Source: a virus. From it: a stretch of DNA of 29,899 nucleotides. The DNA lies in the IMG/VR virus record IMGVR_UViG_3300005663_000163, positions 1-29,899 of that record. One strand, written 5' to 3'. Positions 7,151 through 14,303 of the stretch are shown piece after piece (position 1 is the first letter of the stretch; every line of letters starts with the position of its first letter). Position numbers and translations under genes: made by a program. The notes below the pieces were generated by a model. The model ran no database searches. It had not been told where the DNA came from and saw only the letters and a program-made list of their open reading frames with translations.

Positions 7151-7456
7151 CTAACGATCTTCCTTCTCCTTTTGCTTGCGTCTGAGCATGTCACGGTACA
7201 GACTAAGAATTGTGCCATCTCCTCGGTACTTGTTGGGGGTGGCTTTTTCTAGAGTCTCGACGACTACATCGGCGTAGACACGTTTTGTGCCCCCAACCTG
7301 AACAACTGGTATTGCATTCTTGCCCCTTTGGCGCTGGTAGATCCCACGTACCTCGCGGAGGCCTAACAGAACAGCCATAGACCGGAGTGGGATCCAGCCG
7401 TGCTCAACGAGCTTATCAAGTATCTGAAGGACACTTAATGAACTGCGCTGAGACAC
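7151..7456 (-). CDS. Excisionase/MerR-like helix-turn-helix protein
   Basis: This 101-residue protein looks like a small winged-helix DNA-binding protein: a helix-turn-helix around LRSMAVLLGLREVRGIYQ, followed by a hairpin-like segment IPVVQVGGTKRVYADVVVETL typical of excisionase-type (HTH_17) domains. The C-terminal tail is highly basic and acidic mixed (RRKQKEKEDR). It is the gene just before the queC block, so it could regulate that block or assist recombination. Family assignment is by pattern only. Confidence 0.7.
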   Translation of the reverse strand: MSQRSSLSVLQILDKLVEHGWIPLRSMAVLLGLREVRGIYQRQRGKNAIPVVQVGGTKRVYADVVVETLEKATPNKYRGDGTILSLYRDMLRRKQKEKEDR

Positions 7457-7480
7457 GACTAGATACCAAACCGCCTTTGA

Positions 7481-7927
7481 TCAACTGAATCCGTCGCCTT
7501 CGTCAGCAGCGAAGAGCCCACGCACGTTGTTCTGCTTCTCGCCTTCGCGAAATTGGATCTTAACTTTCGCGATGACGTCTTTGCCGAGCATCGACGCGAC
7601 GACCTCAGCATCATCCGCGCTGAATGGATTCTCGAGGAGCTCCGGCGCGATCTGGGCAAGATCCTTCTTCGTGAAAGGCATGCCCTTGCCAGCCATGACC
7701 ATGTGGTTCCATAGTCGCCGCCCAGCGTACTCGCCTTCGCTAACTTCCAACACGAGGGTCCACATCGGCGTGCCTTTGCTCTGGCTGTAGCCGAACTCGT
7801 TTTCGATGATCTGACACGGGTACATTCCGGCGGGGATAGCTTCGAACTCCTGCGCTTCATCCACGCCACTCATGTCGACTACAAGGGATTCTCCCTTGTC
7901 AAAACTTACTGCTTCTTCTGGTGCCAT
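7481..7927 (-). CDS. DUF669-like (probable single-stranded-DNA-associated) phage protein
   Basis: This 148-residue acidic protein contains IPAGMYPCQIIENEFGYS followed by WTLVLEVSEGEYAGRRLWNH, the pattern of DUF669-type phage proteins found next to recombination genes and thought to have an OB-fold-like role. The C-terminus is acidic (ADEGDGF), as in single-strand binding proteins. Codons look GC-richer and more uniform than in neighbours, suggesting high expression. An overlapping frame at 7459-7869 is a shadow. It lies near the Sak4-like recombinase and nuclease genes, consistent with recombination or replication. Confidence 0.78.
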   Translation of the reverse strand: MAPEEAVSFDKGESLVVDMSGVDEAQEFEAIPAGMYPCQIIENEFGYSQSKGTPMWTLVLEVSEGEYAGRRLWNHMVMAGKGMPFTKKDLAQIAPELLENPFSADDAEVVASMLGKDVIAKVKIQFREGEKQNNVRGLFAADEGDGFS

Positions 7928-8221
7928 GTTACTTACTCCTAGGCATGTTGTCGTATGTATTTAGTTGCCGTATCTGAATGGAAGCTTGACACTTACGGCA
8001 GTATCAAGCACATCTTAAATTCGTTCAGAGCCTCGTTCTCGTTCTCGTCCTCGTTATGAGGCGTCTGAAAGGTGATCAAGGGCAGGATTTTCACCTACAC
8101 GTCTTAGTAATTCGTGATCAGTGGCTGGTAGATATAGCACCACTAATTCTCAGGGCTGTGGCACACCTTCCTAAGACTCCCACAGCATCAGCGTCTGGAT
8201 TTCGCCACCTCGATCGTTATT
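7928..8221 (-). other. 294-bp stretch without a convincing gene
   Basis: No frame over about 33 codons with a plausible start is present on the minus strand. Two very short GTG frames occur: one carries an Asn-Glu-Asp-Glu run from a repeated GAACGAG unit near 8028-8056; the other codes VVLYLPATDHELLRRVGE-like sequence. Neither has a good ribosome binding site. A plus-strand frame (8056-8313) overlaps the next real gene and is rejected. It could be a decayed gene or the leader of the DUF669-like gene. Confidence 0.5.
7966..8000. repeat. Inverted repeat in leader of DUF669-like gene
   Basis: TGCCGTA at 7966-7972 and TACGGCA at 7994-8000 form a 7-bp inverted repeat with a 21-nt loop, 39-73 bp upstream of the DUF669-like start. 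It may be an operator or an mRNA leader hairpin. There is no T-run, so it is not a terminator. Confidence 0.4.
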
Positions 8222-8425
8222 TCATATCATTCCCTTCTCAAGTGCTAGCCATTCCGGGATCTCGATCTCAAGGGTATCACCCTCTTGGAATGGATGCTCT
8301 GTCTGGTCCTTAATTTGTGACCGCGGAATCCATACGTCGCTTTCGGCGCCATGGTCTACGAGGATCGCCAATCGATTCTCAGTATCGTCTACGATCGTAA
8401 CCGTTACCCAGACGTTCTTACTCAC
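8222..8425 (-). CDS. Small conserved-looking phage protein
   Basis: This 67-residue protein is rich in beta strands (VWVTVTIVDD) with VWIPRSQIKDQTEH and a C-terminal EIEIPEWLALEKGMI. The W-I-P-R-S-Q-I segment resembles small phage proteins I have seen of unknown function. Its start overlaps the upstream gene stop by 4 bp. No function can be given. Confidence 0.72.
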   Translation of the reverse strand: MSKNVWVTVTIVDDTENRLAILVDHGAESDVWIPRSQIKDQTEHPFQEGDTLEIEIPEWLALEKGMI

Positions 8426-8676
8426 CGTGATAACGCCTTTGCGTCGTCTTGTGGCCCACCAGTTCTGCCGTCTGAAGCAGATACCGACTTCTTTCGAACC
8501 TTCTCCAGTTGAAGTTCGTCGAACACCTGGGATTCGATAGGGATCCCATTCCTAAGCTCTTTGGGCTGTATGGTAACCCGTGCACAACCGTGTAACCACG
8601 TAGTGCGCGCAATAGCTACTCCTTCAAACCCAGTTATGGTATCTCGTACTTGTGTGCCCAGTCTGATGTTGTTCAT
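8422..8676 (-). CDS. Small phage protein, KOW/SH3-like
   Basis: This 84-residue protein begins with LGTQVRDTITGFEGVAIART, followed by WLHGCARVTIQP. That is a pattern of a widespread small phage protein with an SH3/KOW-like strand arrangement; its function is unknown. The C-terminal tail is polar and likely disordered. Start and stop both overlap neighbours by 4 bp, which supports translation. A 64-residue frame at 8418-8612 is a shadow. Confidence 0.75.
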   Translation of the reverse strand: MNNIRLGTQVRDTITGFEGVAIARTTWLHGCARVTIQPKELRNGIPIESQVFDELQLEKVRKKSVSASDGRTGGPQDDAKALSR

Positions 8677-9062
8677 GTATATGCCCAGTCAACTTTCCCG
8701 TTGCGGGTTAATCGAGTTCGTATGCATGAATTGAACCAATCAGGATCGATATCGTCTACGAAGTCATCCATTATTATGAGGTCAGCGCGCCTTCCATAGA
8801 GTGCACCATTGATACTTGTGCAGAACAGTTTCTTATGGCGCTTGAATAGGTTAAACACACGCCAAGCATTTACTTGTGTGCTGGTCACATATATTACGTC
8901 CTTGCCGCGTTCAAGCGCCGCCCAGATCCTTAATTGCCATGGTTGTAGTCCAATTGGTGTGGTAGCGCGTTCAACAACAGCCTCAGTGATCTCTGGTAGC
9001 CCTGCAAAGTACACAGCTACAGGTACAGCACCAACACTTATGAGGAACTCACGCCTTTTCAT
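8673..9062 (-). CDS. Twin-arginine-signal protein fused to an ATPase-like remnant
   Basis: This 129-residue protein starts MKRREFLISVGAVPVAVYF, a twin-arginine-type signal (RRxFL plus a hydrophobic stretch). The rest, GLQPWQLRIWAALERGKDV then RADLIIMDDFVDDIDPDWF, resembles a P-loop ATPase (terminase- or helicase-like) with a Walker B-like DD (IIMDD) but no Walker A lysine motif. It is coupled by 4 bp to the Sak4-like gene. It could be a degenerate ATPase fragment or a protein that binds an ATPase partner. The combination of export signal and nucleic-acid-enzyme remnant is odd. Confidence 0.72.
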   Translation of the reverse strand: MKRREFLISVGAVPVAVYFAGLPEITEAVVERATTPIGLQPWQLRIWAALERGKDVIYVTSTQVNAWRVFNLFKRHKKLFCTSINGALYGRRADLIIMDDFVDDIDPDWFNSCIRTRLTRNGKVDWAYT

Positions 9063-9943
9063 TTCAGTGACGCCCCACCTTTGTCGAGCAAGCCTACCTC
9101 TTTGAGGATCGTCCCAATCGTTGGGTTATCGAAGTATTCACCCTTGTAGGTCTGGTAACGATGCTTAGCATCATACCTTCCTGAGGGCGACGGCATTACG
9201 TAGAGACGCCGTGCTAGGTCGTCGCCTTTACGCGCTTGCTGGTAGTAGCCCACCATATCAAAGAAGCCCTGGACTTTCTTACTTAGCTTCCCTGTTAGGT
9301 CAGGCGAGAACTTCATTTTCTTTGTCTCGTCCTGTTGGTACTGCTCAGCTGCCGTAACGATAACGTGCATTGGCAGGTCCCTGAATGCCCGGACAACTCG
9401 AAGCATCATCGTATGGTTCTTCTTGTATTCAGTCCACTCGGAGCTTTGTGTCTCGGTATCCAAACGCGTGGCATCAGTGATGCTTAGGAGCTGATTAAAG
9501 CAGTAGGCTTCCACCTCGGTGAGGCTGTCAACAATGACAGTGTTGTAGCGTTTGGCCTTCTTGATCTTCGACGCCTCTACACCCCTATTGAACGCCTCTA
9601 GCTTGATGAGTTCTTTCTCATTGTCCTCGTCGCGCGCCTTGCAATGCTGCTTGAGGAACTCGTTGATATAGCCAAGTGCCTTGAAGTCCCGTATGGTAGT
9701 AGCATCGAGGCCTTTCATGTGGGATACACTGAGATCACCTGCTTCGGCGCTGATCAACAACACATCCCGCATCGATGGGACCATTAATGCAGATGCAGCA
9801 AGTGTCGTTTTACCCACACCGTAGTTGCCGTATATCAGGAGCTTCAGATACCGCTCCTTCTGCTCTACGGTCTCAATCCTAAACTGCGGGGGCCTGACCG
9901 CTTGCTTTGCTTCGGTCTTTACGTTGGGAGATGCTGTCGCCAT
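9059..9943 (-). CDS. Sak4-like RecA-fold single-strand annealing ATPase
   Basis: This 294-residue protein is a RecA-like P-loop ATPase: Walker A GNYGVGKTT at 39-47 and Walker B YNTVIVDSLTE with D139. The size and layout match phage Sak4-type (AAA_24) recombinases, which act in recombination-dependent replication with single-strand binding proteins. The frame reaches 9997, but the ATG at 9943 has GAGGAG 8 nt upstream and gives the N-terminus ATASPNVKTEAKQ. It overlaps the upstream nuclease gene by 25 bp, consistent with the two working together. Confidence 0.87.
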   Translation of the reverse strand: MATASPNVKTEAKQAVRPPQFRIETVEQKERYLKLLIYGNYGVGKTTLAASALMVPSMRDVLLISAEAGDLSVSHMKGLDATTIRDFKALGYINEFLKQHCKARDEDNEKELIKLEAFNRGVEASKIKKAKRYNTVIVDSLTEVEAYCFNQLLSITDATRLDTETQSSEWTEYKKNHTMMLRVVRAFRDLPMHVIVTAAEQYQQDETKKMKFSPDLTGKLSKKVQGFFDMVGYYQQARKGDDLARRLYVMPSPSGRYDAKHRYQTYKGEYFDNPTIGTILKEVGLLDKGGASLK

Positions 9944-11004
9944 TGGTCGAACTCCTCGTCTCGTTGTGCTGTTATGTCGTTCAGCTGGTGGGCCCAATCA
10001 TCATTGCGGTCGATCATTAGGCATATGTCTTGTAGGTTGCAATCCCAGTTGCAGTCGCGCGTAGCATTGGTATATAGGGGGAGGTTGGGATTAATCATGT
10101 CCTCGACCTCCATTAGGATCTTCGTGCCTTCTGCTTGTTGTTGTAGTGGCGTACGCCGTGTCTTAGCTCGTTTGATGAAGTCATCGCGGTCTTCAGTTTC
10201 ACGCGCGGCAAGGTCGTTGAGGCGTTCTAGGTGTTTGTGAGTAGCCTTCTGTACATTGCCATATACTTCGATTAGTGCCTCCCTATATAGGCGATGTGTG
10301 GTTCCCTGTTTCTCTGCAGTGCTAATCTTACCAGTACCTAGGACTCTGGGAGGGTTTGCTAGTTTCTTGAGGAACTCATGGAGGATCGCGCCAGCAATGG
10401 GCTTCTCGAAGATTGTAGCAGCACCCCATATGTACGCACTCATTTGCTGGTCGTATTCTAGTGCCCCTTGAGCGAAGCTCTTGTAGAACTTCCAATCCTG
10501 GATCCAGTACTCCCCCTCGATCTCCACCAGCCGATCAAGTGTGAGCTGGTATATGACTTTATCATAGCCACTATCTATAAGTAGTAGTCTGCTAATGTAG
10601 GGAGTGAGGTCGATCTGGCATTTGACCTCTACTTGTGGTTTTCCGTCGATCCAGACAGTTTTATATGTGTCACGCTCACTTGCCCAGATGAGGTAATACT
10701 CGAGTATCCCTTCGGCGAGGGTGGTTTGTTCTTCCCAGTCATCCGGAAGACCGAAGCCAACCTTTGACTTGAGAGCCCGGCACGCCGTAACATACGCCCG
10801 AAACGCTTCAACTGGATGTTGGTAGTGGTTGTAGCCATGGTAGTCCTCTAGTGCAAAGTGGCCGCCGGATCCGATCCAGAAGTAGCTGGGTGAGTCTTTA
10901 ATCTTTAGGTTTTGTCGGAGCCCACTACCCCAGCCCCATTTGCGACGACACCGCTTGAAGAGCTGGCGATCGCTGGTCCTGATTATTGCCACCCTGTCGG
11001 GCAT
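9919..11004 (-). CDS. Cas4/RecB-like PD-(D/E)XK nuclease with iron-sulfur cysteines
   Basis: This 361-residue protein matches the PD-(D/E)XK exonuclease superfamily. It has TLDRLVEIEGEYWIQDWKF followed by a YDQQMSAYIWGA helix carrying the QxxxY motif. C19 (FKRCRRKWGWG) and a C-terminal cluster, CNWDCNLQDIC, fit the four cysteines of a Cas4/AddB-type 4Fe-4S cluster. It probably resects DNA ends to feed the Sak4-like recombinase encoded next. It is the first gene behind the promoter at 11046. Confidence 0.87.
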   Translation of the reverse strand: MPDRVAIIRTSDRQLFKRCRRKWGWGSGLRQNLKIKDSPSYFWIGSGGHFALEDYHGYNHYQHPVEAFRAYVTACRALKSKVGFGLPDDWEEQTTLAEGILEYYLIWASERDTYKTVWIDGKPQVEVKCQIDLTPYISRLLLIDSGYDKVIYQLTLDRLVEIEGEYWIQDWKFYKSFAQGALEYDQQMSAYIWGAATIFEKPIAGAILHEFLKKLANPPRVLGTGKISTAEKQGTTHRLYREALIEVYGNVQKATHKHLERLNDLAARETEDRDDFIKRAKTRRTPLQQQAEGTKILMEVEDMINPNLPLYTNATRDCNWDCNLQDICLMIDRNDDWAHQLNDITAQRDEEFDQWRQHLPT

Positions 11005-11045
11005 ATCCTATATCCTACTAATACCATACAATATCTAATATAGTA

Positions 11046-11075
11046 ATTATATAGGAACTACTATGTGGTCATCAA
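11046..11075 (-). promoter_or_regulatory. Sigma70-type promoter for the recombination/preQ0 operon
   Basis: On the minus strand TTGATG (11075-11070) and TATAAT (11051-11046) are spaced by 18 bp, with TTCCTATATAAT shared with the promoter at 2177. It lies between the small gene ending at 11086 and the nuclease gene starting at 11004, and would drive genes down to 2231, including queC, queD, queE and folE. Confidence 0.85.
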
Positions 11076-11085
11076 GAGGGGACTA

Positions 11086-11277
11086 TCAATTTTTTTTGAG
11101 GTGCTTTCTTGGCTCAGGTAGTTCAATGGTCTTGGTGCGAGATATAGAGCCGTAAGCACCACTGCATTCATACCAACCACGCGCAAAGTCCCTATGGAGC
11201 TTCTCAAAGTCATCGTCCGAGGATGCCATCTTGCGGCCAGGTTTGCGACTTTTGCTGCCCACACCTCTAAGTCCCAC
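11086..11277 (-). CDS. Small basic hypothetical protein
   Basis: With the GTG at 11277 (AAAGG about 9 nt upstream) this is a 63-residue protein. The N-terminus is very basic (KSRKPGRK), followed by SSDDDFEKLHRDFARGWYEC and a lysine-rich end. It overlaps the helicase end by 11 bp. A 78-residue frame covering the same DNA (11061-11297) runs into the downstream promoter and is thought to be a shadow. Not recognised. Confidence 0.6.
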   Translation of the reverse strand: MGLRGVGSKSRKPGRKMASSDDDFEKLHRDFARGWYECSGAYGSISRTKTIELPEPRKHLKKN

Positions 11278-12694
11278 CGCGATGGCCCTTTAACCACTCG
11301 ATGAACTCCCTAGGACGTGTTTGGACTCTGCCGACGTTACGAAGATCTGCACTTAGGATAGTTAGGAAGTGTTCATCAATTGTGTTATTGTACCTTAAAT
11401 AGTTCCAGGTTACGAATTCGTGATCGGAGATCGCTCGCTGGGTCCGCCCCTCGGCCTGTTGGTTCACATCCAAGCTGTAATCATACCCGAGGAAGTAGCT
11501 TGTAGCACAAGTCTCGAGATCAAAGGACTCAGCATACGCGATAGTACAGATCATGATACCGCGCATCTCCTTGAATGCGTTTATTTCCCACGTCTGCTGC
11601 TCGGGGGTGATTCCTCCACGCATCATGTATACGTTTCTACAGCCGCGGCGGATTAACTCATCCTGGACAAGTACACATGCTGGACGGAAAGGCACGAAGA
11701 TTATACAGTGTGGTGTCACATCCAACTGGTCCACGATTGCCTCGAACCCCCCACCCATATCCAAGCTAGGGTCAATAATCTTGGGACAGCAAAGCAGTTG
11801 TCGGAGCTTCAGGGTCTTCGCAAGAGGGTTCTTGACTACGACTATGGTGTCCTCCAGGATTGCGATCATCTCCGCATTGAGATCGTTGTACACCCGCCCT
11901 TGTGTTTTGGTCATCTCGACATAGAGTGCCTGCCGTCTACCCTCAGGGACTTGTTCTGCAACTACTGCAGCGGGGACATATGCGTGGTGTTTATCGACAA
12001 GCTTCTTGAACTCCTCAACGTTCTTAGGTCCTAGAATCACCTGACCGAAGCCATCATCGTCTACGATACACCACGTCTTGATGAACTTCCAATAGCTTCC
12101 GAAGAGCTTCCCTGGTGCAACGATGGTAAATAGCGTCCACATCGAAGAGGGATTTTTCCTCAGTGAGGACCCCGAAGCTAGTACAACTACTTCTGTATGC
12201 CTAGTGAGGCTGCGGAATAGTTTGAAAGTCTTCCCAGGCTTACGGCGTAACATAAACTTGTGATATTCATCCGCGATAACGACAGCCCACTTCACCCGCT
12301 TGATCATTGCATAGTCACGCCAGAAGATGCTGTGGTTTATTATGTAGATGCCTGCATTGGATGTTTCAGCTCCAGCCCACTGTATACACCGCTGATGCTT
12401 TGAACCACTGACGTGAATGATCCAGTCCCCAAGTGTAGGATCCTCAGTCCAGAGAGGTAGTTGCCGTTTCCATGTACCTACTGCCGATCCTGTGAAGACC
12501 ACCAAAATAGGGCCATAAGGGAACTTGTATTGATCCTCTGCGGGAGGATATATCCTCCCAAGTTCGACTAACGCATCGATGATGGGCCGTGTTTTACCAC
12601 TACCCGGCTTTGCAAGCACACCCGTCCGTAGCAGCTTGACGATCTTCTCTCGGATGTAGCCTTGATAGCCAAACTCTTCAGGTAGGTTACTCAC
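11267..12694 (-). CDS. SNF2-like superfamily 2 helicase
   Basis: This 475-residue protein has Walker A AKPGSGKT at 28-35, a DEYH box at 142-145 (motif II), a motif III-like LASGSSLRKNP and motif VI QAEGRTQRA at 413-421. These fit phage SNF2/DEAD-type DNA translocases of similar length. It is likely involved in replication, recombination or fork processing. The start overlaps the lipoprotein gene by 8 bp. The motif reading is clear; the substrate is unknown. Confidence 0.88.
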   Translation of the reverse strand: MSNLPEEFGYQGYIREKIVKLLRTGVLAKPGSGKTRPIIDALVELGRIYPPAEDQYKFPYGPILVVFTGSAVGTWKRQLPLWTEDPTLGDWIIHVSGSKHQRCIQWAGAETSNAGIYIINHSIFWRDYAMIKRVKWAVVIADEYHKFMLRRKPGKTFKLFRSLTRHTEVVVLASGSSLRKNPSSMWTLFTIVAPGKLFGSYWKFIKTWCIVDDDGFGQVILGPKNVEEFKKLVDKHHAYVPAAVVAEQVPEGRRQALYVEMTKTQGRVYNDLNAEMIAILEDTIVVVKNPLAKTLKLRQLLCCPKIIDPSLDMGGGFEAIVDQLDVTPHCIIFVPFRPACVLVQDELIRRGCRNVYMMRGGITPEQQTWEINAFKEMRGIMICTIAYAESFDLETCATSYFLGYDYSLDVNQQAEGRTQRAISDHEFVTWNYLRYNNTIDEHFLTILSADLRNVGRVQTRPREFIEWLKGHRGGT

Positions 12695-13079
12695 AAGCGT
12701 GCACTGTGCAGGGTTCGCTAAATATCCCTAGTTGCTGTCCATCAATAACTGCAGAGCCATGCGTATAGATTCCTCCTATCTGCCAAAACGTACGCCAACC
12801 ACGCGGTAGAATCTTCGCTACCAGGTAGTGCGAAAGTGCAGCCGTTCCCATATACAACCACGTCCCCGTTGTACTCGGGTTCTGCCCCAGAGCATGTCTA
12901 GCGATGGGCCCAACCTCTACGATATTCGGGTGATCCTGAATCTTGGATGTCATCAGGCCATCAGCGATTACCGTCCCTACGTAGATAACCTCCAATATTG
13001 TGTCGCCTTTGGTCCAGGGATCTTGGCTTGCGCATCCTGTAAGAAGTAGGATGCTAATCAGCAGTATGAACTTGTTCAT
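12687..13079 (-). CDS. Lipoprotein
   Basis: This 130-residue protein has a signal peptide with lipobox: MNKFILLISILLLTGCAS, cleavage before C16. After it comes a mature domain with a possible second membrane segment (GTWLYMGTAALSHYLVAK) and C-terminal cysteines. GAGGA lies 5 nt before the ATG. An outer- or inner-membrane lipoprotein could belong to envelope interaction, superinfection exclusion or lysis. Which one cannot be told. A Gram-negative host is implied but not proved. Confidence 0.82.
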   Translation of the reverse strand: MNKFILLISILLLTGCASQDPWTKGDTILEVIYVGTVIADGLMTSKIQDHPNIVEVGPIARHALGQNPSTTGTWLYMGTAALSHYLVAKILPRGWRTFWQIGGIYTHGSAVIDGQQLGIFSEPCTVHACE

Positions 13080-13227
13080 GGGGTTCCTCTATAGGTGTAG
13101 TAAACCATTCACCGCCAAAGTACCACATGCCTCTTTTTGGGAGGTGAATAGGTTCGATATTGCCTCGACGACTACGTCTCCACCAGTACCATCCTGGCCC
13201 AGAGGGTATTTCTCTCGTCCAAATCAT
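13054..13227 (-). CDS. Small tryptophan-rich phage protein (WYW paralog 1)
   Basis: The ATG at 13227 has GGAGGG six bases upstream, giving 57 residues: TREIPSGPGWYWWRRSRRG, then a central linker and MWYFGGEWFTTPI. A longer frame to 13422 covers the 40-residue gene and is rejected. The pattern W-[T/R]-x-x-P-x-x-x-G-W-Y-W-x-R, ending with a W-x-GEW motif, recurs in the gene at 21545, so the two are paralogs. Function unknown. Confidence 0.78.
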   Translation of the reverse strand: MIWTREIPSGPGWYWWRRSRRGNIEPIHLPKRGMWYFGGEWFTTPIEEPHEQVHTAD

Positions 13228-13229
13228 GT

Positions 13230-13352
13230 TCAGCCCTCCGCGGTCTCGGCTTCCGCTTTCTTTATGGCGCGTGTGACCCTGATCCAAACTACTAAAAGCG
13301 GTAGCCCGGCAAGGACCCCATAACCGAGAACAAACCATAGCGAGACGCTCAT
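13230..13352 (-). CDS. 40-residue single-pass membrane protein
   Basis: This short gene (ATG at 13352, TGA at 13230) encodes MSVSLWFVLGYGVLAGLPLL then VVWIRVTRAIKKAEAE, a single membrane helix with a basic/acidic cytoplasmic-type tail. Its ATG overlaps the TGA of the coiled-coil gene, and the GGAGGG of the next gene lies in its last codons, so it is tightly embedded. It could be a holin-like or membrane-accessory protein, but size and context alone do not settle this. Confidence 0.7.
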   Translation of the reverse strand: MSVSLWFVLGYGVLAGLPLLVVWIRVTRAIKKAEAETAEG

Positions 13353-13603
13353 TTGTCCATGTCCGAGACGGCCTCAAGCTCACTGATGCGTCGCAGGTGT
13401 TCTTTGATGATTGTTTGCGCATGTTCTAGCGCCACCTCAAGCTGCTCGATGCGTAGGTTGCACTTGTGGACAATTCTGCCTTCTGCGATGCCTTGTTCCT
13501 CAGCTTTTTGAGTCCGTTCCTGCGCCTGTTTCAGTGCAGCACGAACTTGATTCAATTCGAGGCGCAGAGATTCCGGTTCTTGGATGTATGGAAAGTCACT
13601 CAT
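13349..13603 (-). CDS. Coiled-coil protein
   Basis: This 84-residue protein is one long predicted helix with heptad-like spacing (LRLELNQVRAALKQAQERTQ and IEQLEVALEHAQTIIKEHL). It has no signal or membrane segment. It overlaps the HNH gene by 4 bp upstream and the 40-residue membrane protein by 4 bp downstream. A structural or scaffolding role near a membrane is conceivable; not recognised as a known family. Confidence 0.75.
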   Translation of the reverse strand: MSDFPYIQEPESLRLELNQVRAALKQAQERTQKAEEQGIAEGRIVHKCNLRIEQLEVALEHAQTIIKEHLRRISELEAVSDMDK

Positions 13604-13998
13604 GTTCTATTACCCTTCCTGAGGTTACATAGCAGATGTGATAGCTGGATGTTGTCATATATATGACCACCACCCTTACTAAGGGGGTATATATGATCCA
13701 TTGATGCTTGTTTCGGTTGTACCCACTTCTCACAGATGCCACATATCCCGAAATACTTCTTAAATACCTCTACGAGCTTGACGCTATGATCACACTCTAC
13801 GCCTAGGTGTTGTGCACGATGAATCTGTCGCATGCTAACCTTAGACTTCTTGTCCCGCTTACGGACCGCCTCTAGTGCCCTGTTTACCTTACAGCACCCC
13901 TTGCAATATCGGTTTAGTCCATCATAGGTACTTTTGCTCTTGTAGAACTGTGCCCGCTTCTTATAGTTACCACAACCGACGCATTGCTTATCCGTCAT
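13600..13998 (-). CDS. HNH endonuclease (endonuclease VII-like)
   Basis: This 132-residue protein has an N-terminal zinc knuckle (C6, C9, C32, C35) and a C-terminal HNH nuclease: a GICGICEKW pair, then SMDHIYPLSKGG, DNIQLSHLLCN and NLRKGNR. The layout resembles phage recombination endonuclease VII/HNH proteins. It could be a free-standing homing endonuclease or a recombination nuclease. It is coupled to its neighbours by 4-bp overlaps. Confidence 0.88.
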   Translation of the reverse strand: MTDKQCVGCGNYKKRAQFYKSKSTYDGLNRYCKGCCKVNRALEAVRKRDKKSKVSMRQIHRAQHLGVECDHSVKLVEVFKKYFGICGICEKWVQPKQASMDHIYPLSKGGGHIYDNIQLSHLLCNLRKGNRT

Positions 13999-14267
13999 GC
14001 CTTCTTCCTTGATCGTATTTGACGGATTGCTTCTTCTGGTAGCTCCACTGTGCCTTTGTGGAATAGAATAGCCTTAGCACACCACCACAAGCACTTATTC
14101 ACATCCTTAATGTACGATACATTAGGTTTGCGCCCAGCGCGCATCATGTACTTCAATGCTTGTGCTAAGTGCGCGTCACTGTCGAAGCGTGCTTCCATCA
14201 AGTCAGCTACTTCGAACCTGTGCCCTTTGACTTCTAGGTCATAATGACTTGGATTTATGTCGCTCAT
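13995..14267 (-). CDS. DUF3310 family phage protein
   Basis: This 90-residue protein has INPSHYDLEVKG then FEVADLMEARFDSDAHL and AQALKYMMRAGRK, followed by a KDVNKCLWWCAKAI helix. These are the signature of DUF3310 proteins, common in phage replication regions. Their role is not settled. The start has AGGAG upstream, just after the hairpin at 14285. Confidence 0.85.
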   Translation of the reverse strand: MSDINPSHYDLEVKGHRFEVADLMEARFDSDAHLAQALKYMMRAGRKPNVSYIKDVNKCLWWCAKAILFHKGTVELPEEAIRQIRSRKKA

Positions 14268-14284
14268 CTTTGCTCCTGTCGGGG

Positions 14285-14303
14285 CTGGGTTAAATAAACC
14301 CAG
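14285..14303. repeat. Perfect hairpin overlapping a stop codon
   Basis: The 19-bp sequence CTGGGTT-AAATA-AACCCAG has 7-bp arms and a 5-nt loop. It spans the TAA stop (14290-14292) of the upstream gene and precedes the ribosome binding site of the DUF3310 gene. It has no T-run after it, so it is more likely an mRNA stability or translation-coupling element than a terminator. Confidence 0.6.

Noticed and set aside
7459-7869. 136-residue arginine/serine-rich frame
   Set aside because: Shadow of the DUF669-like gene; composition typical of an out-of-frame GC-rich gene.
8056-8313. Plus-strand frame of 85 residues in the 294-bp gap
   Set aside because: It overlaps the coupled minus-strand gene at 8222, has no good ribosome binding site, and would be the only plus-strand gene.
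11061-11297. 78-residue frame after the SNF2-like helicase
   Set aside because: It extends into the promoter at 11046-11075 and competes with the better-supported 63-residue frame.
13228-13422. Longer version of the WYW paralog 1 gene from 13422
   Set aside because: The extra part covers the coupled 40-residue membrane gene, and GGAGGG precedes the ATG at 13227.
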